DNA from: Rippkaea orientalis PCC 8801
GTDB lineage: Bacteria > Cyanobacteriota > Cyanobacteriia > Cyanobacteriales > Microcystaceae
Reading direction: 5' to 3'
NCBI RefSeq assembly: GCF_000021805.1
Contig: NC_011726.1
Location: 124,001 to 188,000, forward strand
DNA: 64,000 nucleotides
Shown here: piece after piece, positions 18,297 to 27,289 of the stretch
Layout: each line of letters opens with the position of its first letter
Position numbering within the stretch: the first letter of the stretch is position 1
Translations under genes and position numbers: made by a program
Notes under the pieces: model-generated
What the model saw: only the letters and a program-made list of their open reading frames with translations
Database searches by the model: none
Told to the model about the DNA's origin: nothing

Positions 18297-18307
18297 ACTC
18301 CTCACAC
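18297..18307 (-). promoter_or_regulatory. Ribosome-binding site complementary to the Yfr1 motif
   Basis: Read on the coding (minus) strand this is GUGUGAGGAGU, containing the Shine-Dalgarno GAGGAG 10 bases from the ATG at 18287. It is a perfect 11-base complement of ACUCCUCACAC, the invariant unpaired motif of the cyanobacterial small RNA Yfr1. Yfr1 is known to block translation of outer-membrane protein mRNAs in Prochlorococcus by pairing at the ribosome-binding site. This gene encodes an outer-membrane protein, so it is a likely target. Confidence 0.6.
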
Positions 18308-18320
18308 AATTACACCACAT

Positions 18321-18861
18321 TAATTTAATGATATTTAAGCATAATTAATAAAGTTTTTGTCCATTCTTTAAGATATTTTATCCAAATCTCTAGGGAAAAA
18401 TTAAGAAAGTATTAACTCAGCAAATCGAGAATAAGTTCTGGACAAATTTAGTTAAATAACTGTACTTTAAAGAACTTTTTTGCCTTCAATTAAAACCTTT
18501 GAATGAAAAGCTAGGTCAGGTTTATTGACCCTATTTTTAAGATGTATAAATGCGATCAAAACCTTACCCTTGAGAATTTGTATAGTAGGTCTAAATAAGA
18601 TGTTCATAGTCATACAATCTCGATAATTCTCATACCCAATCCAGTTATCATCTACGATTGGTAAAAACAGGTAAAAGGCAAGAGGCACAAGGGAAAAGGC
18701 CGTAGAGGGATAGGTTTACTCTCATTTTAAAAGCGGATTTGACATCATACCCATCTCCAAAAGTCTACCTACATATTTTTGTAGGGGTCAACGTCCGTTG
18801 ACCCCTACAATAGTCATATTTAGATCGCGATCGCTATTACACTAAGGCTTCTTTTTCTAGG
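18321..18861. other. Intergenic stretch with a 15-bp-arm hairpin
   Basis: No gene is supported. A 73-codon open frame on the minus strand (18467-18688) has no Shine-Dalgarno sequence and resembles nothing I know. Near the right end TTGTAGGGGTCAACG (18779-18793) and CGTTGACCCCTACAA (18796-18810) form a perfect 15-bp inverted repeat around two bases. It lies about 50 bp past the pepP stop and could serve as its terminator. It belongs to the GTAGGGG family of hairpins seen across this window. The left end must contain the promoter of the giant outer-membrane gene. Confidence 0.6.
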
Positions 18862-20181
18862 CTAAAAACTAACTTCATCTAGTAACTTAGGAACCCCAGA
18901 GGTTAACACTTCATGACCCGTTTCTGTTACTAAGATATCATCCTCAATGCGAATGCCAATACCTCTCCATCTTTCAGGGATTTCTGGTTGCCCTTCGGCC
19001 GGTTTAATATCGGGTTTAATATAGATCCCCGGTTCAACTGTTAAAACATGGCCAGGTTGTAGCGGTAGCCAAGTTTCTTCTCCTTGTTTATACACCCCCA
19101 CATCATGGACATCTAACCCTAACCAGTGGCCTGTTCTGTGCATATAAAACGGCTTATATTTTTCCTCTTTAATAATCTCTTCTAAATCTCCTTTAAGTAA
19201 CCCTAAATCCATTAATCCTTGGACTAAAACACAAACCGCCATATCATGAAACTCATTATAGGGTTGACCTGGTTTGACGGATTCAATGGCTTTTAATTGA
19301 GCTTCTAAAACCAACTCATAAATCACCTTTTGTTCCCCCGTAAATTTGCCATTAACCGGAAAGGTTCGGGTAATATCGCCGTTATAATAACCGTAGGAAC
19401 AGCCAGCGTCAATTAACAATAAATCATTCTCTTGAATCTGACGATGATTGTTGATATAATGAAGGATACAAGCATTAGAACCAGAGGCAACAATCGAAGG
19501 ATAGGCTGGACCAATGCCCCCGTGTAAACGGAATGTATGCTCGATTTCAGCTTGTATTTGGTATTCATAATGCCCTACCTTCACAAATTCCCTAGCGCGA
19601 TTATGGGCGATCGCAGAAATCTCCATTGCTTGGCGTAACATAGCCAATTCTGTGGGACTTTTCACCTGACGCATGGGGTGAAGAATAGGGGCAGGATCTT
19701 CAATCGCCACTGGACCAATTCCCCGTTTAGGATAAGTGGCCATTAAGCGTTGCCAATGGGATAAAATCACCTCATTAAAGGATTTATCTCGTCCTAAATG
19801 GTAATAAATGCGATCGCTTTTTTCTAGGTATTGAGGTAACTTTTCATCGAGTTCAGTAATGGGATAAGCTTCATCAGCCCCATAAAGTTCTTTAGCCTGA
19901 TCTACCCCACAACGATACCCCGTCCACGTCTCTTTTTCAGGATCTTTGGGTTGTACAAATAAAACAAAGCGATGTTCTTGATGGTGGGGAATCAATACAG
20001 CAACAGCTTCGGGTTCATTAAACCCCGTTAAATAGAAAAAATCGCTATCCTGACGAAAAAGATACTCGACATCATTGTGCATCACTGAAGTGGGCGCACT
20101 ACGAAAAATAGCCGTTCCTTGACCGATTTTGGCCATAAATGTTTCCCGACGCTGACGATATTCCCTCAGATCAATTCCCAT
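18862..20181 (-). CDS. pepP: Xaa-Pro aminopeptidase (PepP)
   Basis: 439 aa. It removes the N-terminal residue before proline from peptides, in the cytoplasm. The N-terminal creatinase-like domain (about 1-165) is followed by the pita-bread fold. Metal ligands are seen as Asp in LLIDAGCSYG, Asp in YNGDITRTF, His in GHWLGLDVHDVG, Glu in TVEPGIYI and Glu in IRIEDDILVT. Length and motif order match PepP. It is preceded 32 bp upstream by the esterase-like gene, so the two may be cotranscribed; three TTTACTG heptamers sit in that gap. Confidence 0.95.
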   Translation of the reverse strand: MGIDLREYRQRRETFMAKIGQGTAIFRSAPTSVMHNDVEYLFRQDSDFFYLTGFNEPEAVAVLIPHHQEHRFVLFVQPKDPEKETWTGYRCGVDQAKELYGADEAYPITELDEKLPQYLEKSDRIYYHLGRDKSFNEVILSHWQRLMATYPKRGIGPVAIEDPAPILHPMRQVKSPTELAMLRQAMEISAIAHNRAREFVKVGHYEYQIQAEIEHTFRLHGGIGPAYPSIVASGSNACILHYINNHRQIQENDLLLIDAGCSYGYYNGDITRTFPVNGKFTGEQKVIYELVLEAQLKAIESVKPGQPYNEFHDMAVCVLVQGLMDLGLLKGDLEEIIKEEKYKPFYMHRTGHWLGLDVHDVGVYKQGEETWLPLQPGHVLTVEPGIYIKPDIKPAEGQPEIPERWRGIGIRIEDDILVTETGHEVLTSGVPKLLDEVSF

Positions 20182-20190
20182 ATCAAGTTG

Positions 20191-20211
20191 TTTACTGTTT
20201 ACTGTTTACTG
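20191..20211. repeat. Three tandem TTTACTG heptamers
   Basis: TTTACTG occurs three times in a row (20191-20197, 20198-20204, 20205-20211), exactly filling the short gap between the esterase stop and the pepP start. It is one of several heptamer arrays in this window. Confidence 0.85.
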
Positions 20212-20213
20212 TT

Positions 20214-20864
20214 TTAAAGTAACTGACAAAATTCTGCAATGGCCAGCCAAATTTGTTCCATGGCATCGGTTAGTCCGTGATCACTATTGAGTTCCCTTAG
20301 TTCTACCCAAGGACGTTGCTTAGCATAGTCCCGACTGTACTCAATAGGAACAATGTCATCGCGTTGACCATGCAAAATTAAGGTAGGAACCGAACGTTGT
20401 AACTGGTGTTCTGGATATTGACGGGTATCCGTAACAAAAGAATAATTTATTGGCTGCGATCGCTTCTCTCCATAATGATAGACTAACAAGCTGCCGCGTT
20501 CTTCCCATTGTTTGACTTCTGTTGTTCCTAACCTGTTCAACCAGCGATCAAGAAGCCCAAAAGCCGGGGCTAATAGCACTAACCGTTCTACCTGCGGGTA
20601 TTTTTCCCCTAACCAGGCCGCTGTTAACCCCCCTAAACTCGATCCAATCAGAGTAATAGGAGTTTCTGTCTCTCGAAATTGGGCGGCCACTTGTTGGAGT
20701 TGTCGGGTTAAGGTGAGATTAGAAAAATCTCCTTGGTTAAGATCGGGAAGAATTAAGGGAATCTGAGATTGAGCAAAGCGATCGCGCAAATATTGCGCTT
20801 TGACAGAATAGGGACTTGACGCAAATCCGTGTAGATAAATGTAGATCGATGTTACGTTAGACAA
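20214..20864 (-). CDS. YqiA-like alpha/beta hydrolase (esterase)
   Basis: 216 aa. It has an alpha/beta hydrolase fold: the oxyanion strand YIYLHGFASSP near the N terminus, the nucleophile elbow GSSLGG (about 72-77), an acid in GQRDDIVP and a histidine in SDHGLTD. The HGF.SSP.S.KA start is typical of the YqiA/YcfP esterase group. The substrate is unknown. It is the first gene of a possible pair with pepP (32-bp gap). Start: the first ATG opens directly into the first beta strand. Confidence 0.85.
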   Translation of the reverse strand: MSNVTSIYIYLHGFASSPYSVKAQYLRDRFAQSQIPLILPDLNQGDFSNLTLTRQLQQVAAQFRETETPITLIGSSLGGLTAAWLGEKYPQVERLVLLAPAFGLLDRWLNRLGTTEVKQWEERGSLLVYHYGEKRSQPINYSFVTDTRQYPEHQLQRSVPTLILHGQRDDIVPIEYSRDYAKQRPWVELRELNSDHGLTDAMEQIWLAIAEFCQLL

Positions 20865-20957
20865 AAATTAGCAACCGTTGATTCTAAAGAAATGGTGACT
20901 GATTTAGCCATACGATCAAGAAATCATGTTAGATTATTGTTCAAGCATCGGCTTTAT

Positions 20958-21278
20958 TTAACTTTCCTCTCCTTTTTCTTGGGGTTGACTGGGGGAAGAA
21001 TTGTACAAAGCATCAAGCTGTTGTCTGGCATCTTCAACGGTAACGGAACGCATCACTAACAAGGGTTCGTTAATAGGGTTGCCATAATTGTCTAATAACT
21101 CTGGATGAATGGTTTTCTGAGAACCACTTGCATAGGTAGATCTTCTAGGGGAAGAATTACTGTTGGACGGATAACGGCGTTGGGAGTCCATGCTCACGGT
21201 AATGAGACTACGAATAAGATTACTAACGGCTAGAAAAGCAATAATCGTAAAGGCTAGAATGTAAAGCAGATGCAACAT
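20958..21278 (-). CDS. DUF2973 protein
   Basis: 106 aa. The N-terminal hydrophobic helix (LLYILAFTIIAFLAVSNLI) is followed by a Ser/Arg-rich linker and a conserved C-terminal block with HPELLDNYGNPINEPLLVMR. This pattern is the cyanobacteria-specific DUF2973 family, almost always next to DUF2605, as here. It is probably a membrane-anchored cytoplasmic protein. The function is unknown. Confidence 0.85.
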   Translation of the reverse strand: MLHLLYILAFTIIAFLAVSNLIRSLITVSMDSQRRYPSNSNSSPRRSTYASGSQKTIHPELLDNYGNPINEPLLVMRSVTVEDARQQLDALYNSSPSQPQEKGEES

Positions 21279-21435
21279 TGAGAATCCTCCGCAAAAATAG
21301 CAGTTGATGGGGGTCTTAGGGTAATAGGTGGTTTAGCAAAGGTTTTGATGGTTATAACTAGCTTACCAACAATCGTCAACACAAATAGTGTTCCTAAGTT
21401 TTGTTAATCTCTCTAACGATTAGGAAAAAGAGGAG

Positions 21436-21759
21436 TTATCCTTTATCCTTTTTGTAGGCTCGCCATCGTCGGGAAACTTGCCAGCATTCTGCCACTAATT
21501 GATGCCACGGAACAAGAACATTAGTATCAATACCCGCTTGTTTTCCTAGGGTTTTAAAGAGTAATTGAGCCGTACTGACTTCTTGTTGACTCTTTTTCAC
21601 CCTTTCGAGTAATTTCTCTTGTTCTTCGAGAGATAATAGGGTAATTCGCTCTGATTGTAAGAGGGTTTGAGCCCGCGTAAACCAGTATTGAAAATCCTCT
21701 AATAAGGGTTCAAGAACGGTTTCGAGTAGTTCTGATGGGTTGGGATGGGAATCTGGCAT
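21436..21759 (-). CDS. DUF2605 protein
   Basis: 107 aa, helical and charged, with LLEDFQYWFTRAQTLLQSE and SLEEQEKLLERVKKSQQEV; a C-terminal WHQLVAECWQVSRRWR segment is typical of the cyanobacterial DUF2605 family. There is no signal peptide or membrane segment. It lies about 160 bp upstream of the DUF2973 gene in the same direction, the usual pairing. Conserved linkage suggests the two work together, but no role is known. Confidence 0.85.
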   Translation of the reverse strand: MPDSHPNPSELLETVLEPLLEDFQYWFTRAQTLLQSERITLLSLEEQEKLLERVKKSQQEVSTAQLLFKTLGKQAGIDTNVLVPWHQLVAECWQVSRRWRAYKKDKG

Positions 21760-21964
21760 TCTTAAAAGGTTTTAATTATAACTAAATTTTATTGTAACAT
21801 TTTTGATATTTCTTTACATGATGAGTAAAAATTCTCAGTTTTATCCTGACCGAGTTGTCAATAAGAGATCAATTGAGTGATAGCAGTCCAAAAATCATAA
21901 GAAATACTTATAGTCATAATTGAGAACAGCTTCACTTAGAATAAAAATCAACGAGATAGTCCTT

Positions 21965-23152
21965 TTAAGAATTAGCAAAACGATAGAGCAACCATCCCCC
22001 TACTGCTAGTCCAATAAAATTAGGCAGCCAAGCTGCCATAAAAGGAGAAATTGCCCCCACTAATCCTAAACTACCGATTAAAAATCCTAAAACATAGTAA
22101 GTAAAAATGATAATAACACTAAGTCCAAAACTCGTTGATCGACTCATTTGTTGGGGTCTTGCGCCTAAAACTGAGCCAATTAAACCAAAGACAACACAAA
22201 TAAACGGAAAAGACATTTTTTGTTGGATTCGTACTTGAAACGTCCGCAAATTTTTTTGATCGCCAATCATTTTTAATAACTTTGTATATTCCTGTGCTTG
22301 AATAATATTCATTTCATAGGGATTACGACCTTGTAGCGCAAATTCAAAGGGAGCTTTACTCAAGGGAAACTGACGGTGTTTAAACCCAAAGGTATCTTTA
22401 TAGGAAGCATCAGGAGCTATTTTATAAATATTACCATTAAAAAAGTCCCAGGTATTTTGATTAGCATTCCAAGTGGCTGAATCAGAGATAACAATTTTAT
22501 TTAAGCTATCACCTATCCATTCTAAAATGGTTAGAGCTTTCATGTTTTCTCCATCAAATTCTTCAGCATAAAATAGGTGTTTGAGCCGCTTAATCGTTTC
22601 TCCATTAGGCAGACTAATTTCTTCATAATCAGGATAAAAAATATCTTTTTGTTGCCAAAAACGATGCTCTTCATTGAGATATTTGACTAAGATAGATGTC
22701 GCCTGATAATTAGCAGTCGGAACGACTAATTCATTAAAAACAAAAGTAATTCCACTAACGACTAAACTCAACGCTAAAGCCGGAGCAATCAGACGAGAGA
22801 GACTGACTCCACAAGCGCGTAAGGCGATTAATTCACTATCGCTACTCAGACGACCATAGGTGAGTAAAGTTGTCAACATCACCGAAATTGGTAGGGCATA
22901 GGCTGTAAATTCGGGAACCTTTAATAAGAGGATTTCTAAAGCCTTAATTAAGGGTAAATTGGAATCAACAACCTTATTACCTAAGTCCGATAAATACCCG
23001 ATCGCCACCCCTAACGATGATACCAATCCTACCCCAAAAATAAAGGGAGTAATTAGTTGGCCTCCGATATAGCGATCCATCAACGATAAAGAAAAGTAAC
23101 CCCCCCGCGATCGCAAACAGTGAGGCAGGGATTTAACAACTTTCATCAGCAT
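21965..23152 (-). CDS. LptF/LptG family permease
   Basis: 395 aa. This is an inner-membrane permease of the LptB2FG-type ABC exporter that extracts lipopolysaccharide. Three N-terminal membrane helices (about 33-120), including LMDRYIGGQLITPFIFG, are followed by a periplasmic beta-jellyroll domain (about 140-285) and three C-terminal helices ending GGWLLYRFA. The single copy here could be either LptF or LptG. The first 24 residues (RSRGGYFSL) may be untranslated: the ATG at residue 25 starting MDRYIGG is a good alternative. Confidence 0.9.
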   Translation of the reverse strand: MLMKVVKSLPHCLRSRGGYFSLSLMDRYIGGQLITPFIFGVGLVSSLGVAIGYLSDLGNKVVDSNLPLIKALEILLLKVPEFTAYALPISVMLTTLLTYGRLSSDSELIALRACGVSLSRLIAPALALSLVVSGITFVFNELVVPTANYQATSILVKYLNEEHRFWQQKDIFYPDYEEISLPNGETIKRLKHLFYAEEFDGENMKALTILEWIGDSLNKIVISDSATWNANQNTWDFFNGNIYKIAPDASYKDTFGFKHRQFPLSKAPFEFALQGRNPYEMNIIQAQEYTKLLKMIGDQKNLRTFQVRIQQKMSFPFICVVFGLIGSVLGARPQQMSRSTSFGLSVIIIFTYYVLGFLIGSLGLVGAISPFMAAWLPNFIGLAVGGWLLYRFANS

Positions 23153-23383
23153 CGGCGATTCCTAGGAGCACCATTAATTCATAATTGACGGAAAATTGAC
23201 TCATTAGTTGCTGTTTGAGGCAACGGGGGACTTTACTCGTTGAGTCTAGCATACTCACCAAAGATATATTAGAGTTTAAAGGATGACAGAACTTGCCTAT
23301 CGATCCTTCACTTCGTTTAGGACGAGAAAGAGACCAAGCGTTACAATACTTAATAAAACAGATCCTCTGTAGACTTTAAGATA

Positions 23384-24169
23384 ATGACAACAAAAACGGC
23401 TTTAATTACGGGTGCATCTTTTGGCATAGGAACCGCTTTTGCTCAGGAATTAGCGGCGCGTCAGATGAATTTAATTTTAGTGGCTCGTTCTCAAGATAAA
23501 CTATACCAACTTGCTGAAACACTAAAACAGGAAACCGCTATTGAGGTTGAGGTAATTGTTCAAGATTTAGTCCAACCAGGGGCAACAAAAGCTGTTTATG
23601 ATCGGGTTCAGGAAAAGGGTTTAACGGTTGATTTGTTGATTAATAACGCTGGATTCGGAGATTATGGGGCATTTACAGAACGCGATTTATCTCGTCAGGT
23701 GGAGATGATTCAACTCAATGTGGTCGCTTTGGTAGAGTTAACCCATCTCTTTTTACCCCAGATGCAGCAAAAAGGGTCAGGGGGGATTATTAATGTTGCC
23801 TCTATTGCAGCGTTTCAGCCTTTACCCTATCTTTCAGTCTATGCCGCGACTAAAGCCTTTGTGTTGAGCTTAAGCGAGGCTTTATGGGCAGAAAATAAGG
23901 ATACAGGGGTCAATATTTTAGCCCTGTGTCCTGGTCCTACGGAATCGAATTTCTTTAAGGTGGCAGATTTTCCTGAGAGTTTTGCGGGCAAAAGTAATGG
24001 TCAATTAACCTCGGCTGAAGAGGTGGTTAAAGATGCTCTAAAAGCCCTTGAAAACAATCAATCTAATTGTGTTACTGGGGGTTTCGCTAATCAATTGATT
24101 GTTAATGCCAGCCGTTTTGTCCCTAGAGAATTTTTAGTGAATGCCGTAGAAAAACAATTTCGAGCCTAA
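23384..24169 (+). CDS. Short-chain dehydrogenase/reductase
   Basis: 261 aa, classical SDR with NAD(P) site TGASFGIG at 9-16, NNAG in LLINNAGFGDY, catalytic Ser in INVASIAAF, and YAATK with the catalytic Tyr and Lys. The ARSQDKL after strand 2 favours NADPH. The substrate is not predictable. The sequence resembles the DltE/YqjQ-like subgroup that acts on fatty acyl or sterol-like carbonyls, but this is a weak impression. The C-terminal RFVPREFLVNAVEKQF is characteristic of that group. It is monocistronic. Confidence 0.92.
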   Translation: MTTKTALITGASFGIGTAFAQELAARQMNLILVARSQDKLYQLAETLKQETAIEVEVIVQDLVQPGATKAVYDRVQEKGLTVDLLINNAGFGDYGAFTERDLSRQVEMIQLNVVALVELTHLFLPQMQQKGSGGIINVASIAAFQPLPYLSVYAATKAFVLSLSEALWAENKDTGVNILALCPGPTESNFFKVADFPESFAGKSNGQLTSAEEVVKDALKALENNQSNCVTGGFANQLIVNASRFVPREFLVNAVEKQFRA

Positions 24170-24209
24170 CTAGGGTTTGGTGAATAAAGTTAGTTAACAA
24201 TAAAAGTCA

Positions 24210-24226
24210 GGTGGGCAATGCCCACC
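24210..24226. terminator. GGTGGGCAATGCCCACC hairpin between convergent genes
   Basis: A perfect 8-bp inverted repeat around one base, placed in the 70-bp gap between the SDR and TPR genes, which point at each other, so it may end both transcripts. The identical 17-mer lies just past chlP (53333-53349), so it is a reused dispersed terminator-like repeat. Confidence 0.6.
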
Positions 24227-24238
24227 CTACAGATTTTA

Positions 24239-24733
24239 TCAATTTAGTAAAGCAGTACATTCTAATATGAGCTTTTGATTGATTAAAGCATGGGGTTGAA
24301 TGGCTAAAGCTTGCCGAAAAGCCCCGATCGCTTCATAATAATTTCCTAAAGCCGTTAAACATAATCCTAAGCCATGCCATGCCCCAAAATGATAGGGAAC
24401 TAATTGAACCACTCTTTCGCAATCTCCCTTGGATTTTTCGTACTGTTCCTGAGTAAAATAAAGCACAGCGCGACGGTTCCAAGCTTCGGCAAAATCAGGA
24501 TAACTTTTAATGGTTTTCGTTAGTAGTTTTTCGGCTTTTTCGACTTCTCCAGACTCTAGCAAAAATTGGGCTCTTTTGAGGAGTTCTAGACCTAATTCTC
24601 CTTTTTGTTCAAACCAAAGCTGCCAAAGCTTTGCCGTTGCTTGGGAACGAGTGGATTCATCAACGGCTTTTAAGTTTTCTAATAATTGGATAATTTCTGG
24701 AGAGTTCACGGAATTTGAAAGGGTATTTATCAA
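24239..24733 (-). CDS. TPR-repeat protein
   Basis: 164 aa with about three tetratricopeptide repeats: AEKLLTKTIKSYPDFAEAWN, then RAVLYFTQEQYEKSKGDCER, then HGLGLCLTALGNYYEAIGAF. These form a helical protein-binding scaffold; the partner is unknown. There is no signal peptide. It lies 41 bp downstream of lspA in the same direction and may be the last gene of a bioB-bioY-lspA-TPR transcript. Confidence 0.85.
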   Translation of the reverse strand: MINTLSNSVNSPEIIQLLENLKAVDESTRSQATAKLWQLWFEQKGELGLELLKRAQFLLESGEVEKAEKLLTKTIKSYPDFAEAWNRRAVLYFTQEQYEKSKGDCERVVQLVPYHFGAWHGLGLCLTALGNYYEAIGAFRQALAIQPHALINQKLILECTALLN

Positions 24734-24774
24734 GAATTATAACAGATTAAGACATTAAACAGGACAATTGACAA

Positions 24775-25248
24775 TTATTGTTTTAATCCGGGGGAAGATG
24801 AAGGAGAAAAACTGGCAATTAACAGAAAAAAAATACCAACATTAATAAAAACATCGGCTAGATTAAATACGGGAAATTGAATTAAGCGAAAATCTAAAAA
24901 ATCAATCACATAGCCAAACAAAAAGCGATCGATTCCATTACCCAATGCCCCTGCTAAAATAAATCCATAGCCTAACTGTTCAGTCCGTTTCATTTTACCA
25001 CCCCACCAAGCCAAGGCCATTAACCCCAAACTGACGGATAAAGACAGCCAACGGAGCCATGGAGCTCCCCCTGTAAAAAAACTGAAAGCGGCTCCTGTAT
25101 TAATCACATAGGTAAAATGAAACACTCCAGACCAAATTGCAACAGTCTGTCCCAAACTACTAAAGGATTGAGCAACCCAATATTTAGTTATCTGATCAAT
25201 AATAAGACCAGTGATTCCAGCTAACCAAAAAAAAGGATTTTTTTTCAT
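24775..25248 (-). CDS. lspA: Lipoprotein signal peptidase (LspA)
   Basis: 157 aa. It cleaves prolipoprotein signal peptides after lipid modification. Four membrane helices; conserved box NTGAAFSFF, then GNGIDRFLFGYVIDFLDF and NLADVFI with the two catalytic Asp residues (in GNGIDR and LADVFI). Normal length. It lies 66 bp downstream of bioY and 41 bp upstream of a TPR gene, all on the minus strand. Confidence 0.96.
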   Translation of the reverse strand: MKKNPFFWLAGITGLIIDQITKYWVAQSFSSLGQTVAIWSGVFHFTYVINTGAAFSFFTGGAPWLRWLSLSVSLGLMALAWWGGKMKRTEQLGYGFILAGALGNGIDRFLFGYVIDFLDFRLIQFPVFNLADVFINVGIFFLLIASFSPSSSPGLKQ

Positions 25249-25314
25249 TTATCTGCGCCATCTTTTAGATATCGTTCCACGGTTATGATAACTTTAATAA
25301 TTTAATTGATTAAT

Positions 25315-25983
25315 TTAATAAAAGAGGATTTGGCGGAGAATAAATGACACCACAGCAACCACACAAATAATAACAAATTGTCCGGGTAAAGAACTCACAG
25401 AATAATTCATAATCAGGTGGGGTAAACTATTCATAGAAACCGTTGTTGGACTTAAATAGGATAACCCAATCAGATAGACTAAGCCACACAGATGAATTAC
25501 CCCCAAACCACTCAAGGCACTCAACGCTAAAGATTCTAGCTTAGCCCTTCTCTTAAAGGCCATGACACCACAAAGCCAAGCTCCAGGGATAAACCCTAAA
25601 ATATAGCCAAAACTGGGTTCTTGCCAATAATCTAGACCACCCCCTTGAGCAAAGATAGGTAAACCAAATAGCCCCAAAAAAACGTAGGCTAATTGAGCTA
25701 AAGCCCCGGCATTTTTTCCTCCCATACAGCCCGTCAACAAAACTGCCCCTACTTGGAAAGTCACCCCAAGGGGCACAGAATTAACCCCCTGTTGTTCCCA
25801 ATTCCAAGGGGGATTGGTGACAAAGGCTTGCACAAACGTGCTAAAAACGGTTAATAAGAAACCAATTATTGCCCAGAGAAATTCATTGGTAGCAGACACC
25901 TTTGAACCCGATTGATCGGGGGAAACGAGGAATTTTGATTTGTTACGATCGCGTTTGATATTCACCAGGAATTGGAGCTTCAC
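25315..25983 (-). CDS. bioY: Biotin transporter BioY
   Basis: 222 aa. BioY is the substrate-binding S component of biotin ECF transporters; it can work alone or with the EcfAAT module. About six membrane helices start near residue 33 (EFLWAIIGFLLTVFS); GALAQLAYVFLGLFGLPIFAQGGG is the family signature. The frame overlaps the bioB 3' end by 41 bp. There is no internal ATG, so either this start is used with translational coupling or a GTG inside the frame is used. Clustered with bioB, it suggests both synthesis and uptake of biotin. Confidence 0.88.
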   Translation of the reverse strand: MKLQFLVNIKRDRNKSKFLVSPDQSGSKVSATNEFLWAIIGFLLTVFSTFVQAFVTNPPWNWEQQGVNSVPLGVTFQVGAVLLTGCMGGKNAGALAQLAYVFLGLFGLPIFAQGGGLDYWQEPSFGYILGFIPGAWLCGVMAFKRRAKLESLALSALSGLGVIHLCGLVYLIGLSYLSPTTVSMNSLPHLIMNYSVSSLPGQFVIICVVAVVSFILRQILFY

Positions 25984-27049
25984 CCCCTTGCAAGCCTAAA
26001 GATTCAACCATAGCCAGATCTTTCTCTGGTGGTTGTCCTAGAGTTGTTAGATAATGTCCAATCAGCATAGCATTAATTCCCGATTTTAGCCCTAGACTTT
26101 GTAAGTCTCCCATAATCGCTTCCCGTCCACCCGCGTAGCGCAGGATTTGTTGAGGGAGAATCAAGCGAAAAATAGCGATCGCCTTGAGAGCTTCAAAGGG
26201 ATCTAGACGATGACAGTCTCCTAATGGGGTTCCTTCTCTGGGGTTGAGGAGGTTAATCGGAACCGATTCTACGCCTAATTCCCGCAAAGCGAGGGCTAAA
26301 TCCACCCGATCTTCCCAAGTTTCTCCCATGCCCATGATTCCGCCGCTACAAGCTTGAATCCCGGCTGCTTTGAGGTTTTTAATGGTTTCCACGCGATCGC
26401 GCCAACTATGACTGGTGACGATTTCGGGATAAAATCCTTCTGAGGCTTCTAAATTGTGGTTATAGCGGGTAACTCCGGCTTCTCTTAAAGCCTGGGCTTG
26501 TTCTGGGGTCACTTCCCCTAGAGCGCAGCAGGGTTTAATAGAGGTTTCGGCGGCAATTTGCCGAACGGTTGCTAAGATTTGCTCAAATTCCTTGGATTTT
26601 GCTCCTTGATATTTCGGTCCTCGTCCCTGACTGACCAGACAAAAGCGTTTTGCCCCGGCCGCTTCAGCCGCTTTGGCTTGAGCGAGAATTTCCTCTGAGG
26701 ATTTTAGCCCATAAATGGGGGAATTTTCTCCTGGATGGTAAACTGACTGGGAACAGAAGCGACAATTTTCTGAACAGTTGCCGGATTTAATGTTGATAAT
26801 GCTACACAGATCGACTACATTGCCACAACAAGCTTGTCTGATGCGATCGGCTGCTTCGCATAGCAAAAGAATAGAGTCTTGACCTTCAATTTGGGTCAGG
26901 GTGAGGGCTTCTGATTTATTGATGCGATCGCCCTCGATGATTTTTTGGGTTAATTCCTCAAGCCATGCTTTTAATGCCTCTGTTTCTTGAGGCGGTTGGG
27001 AAATGGATTGAGTCTGAAGAAGAGACGGTGATAAGGGGGCTTGAACCAC
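25943..27049 (-). CDS. bioB: Biotin synthase (BioB)
   Basis: 368 aa. This radical-SAM enzyme inserts sulphur into dethiobiotin. The iron-sulphur ligands are seen in NCSENCRFCSQS (CxxxCxxC); EVCSI-like segments, the YNHNLEASEGFYPE box and the [2Fe-2S] region follow. About 35 extra residues precede the core. The start is GTG (27049), fixed because no ATG lies near the conserved part. It overlaps bioY by 41 bp. It probably leads a bioB-bioY-lspA-TPR transcript. Confidence 0.96.
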   Translation of the reverse strand: MVQAPLSPSLLQTQSISQPPQETEALKAWLEELTQKIIEGDRINKSEALTLTQIEGQDSILLLCEAADRIRQACCGNVVDLCSIINIKSGNCSENCRFCSQSVYHPGENSPIYGLKSSEEILAQAKAAEAAGAKRFCLVSQGRGPKYQGAKSKEFEQILATVRQIAAETSIKPCCALGEVTPEQAQALREAGVTRYNHNLEASEGFYPEIVTSHSWRDRVETIKNLKAAGIQACSGGIMGMGETWEDRVDLALALRELGVESVPINLLNPREGTPLGDCHRLDPFEALKAIAIFRLILPQQILRYAGGREAIMGDLQSLGLKSGINAMLIGHYLTTLGQPPEKDLAMVESLGLQGGEAPIPGEYQTRS

Positions 27050-27289
27050 AATTGGTTTTACCTGATACTGCTTAAAGTCCTCAGCATTGTATCACAGAAC
27101 TATCTCGTCAATAATTCCTTTCAACTTGTGGAAAACTTGTGGAAAAAGTCTTTCTTTCTTGATAGGGTGACGAAGGGATTAAACTCTAGACAGAGCTATA
27201 ATACAGAAAAAGCCACAACCGAAAGATTACAAGAATTGGGGATTGATTTAGAGGAATAGTCATCTAAGCTTAACAGGAGGTTAGCAATT

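Noticed and set aside
18290-18350. Possible Yfr1 gene on the plus strand, because ACTCCTCACAC is present
   Set aside because: Yfr1 needs a stem-loop before the motif and a GC-rich terminator after it; neither is seen. The match is better explained as a Yfr1 target on the minus strand.
18467-18688. 73-codon minus-strand frame
   Set aside because: No Shine-Dalgarno sequence, no recognisable pattern, and the codons look random.
27041-27259. 72-codon plus-strand frame overlapping the bioB start
   Set aside because: Starts with TTG inside bioB, has no Shine-Dalgarno sequence and most of it lies in the bioB promoter; the last residues TTERLQELGIDL alone do not support a gene.
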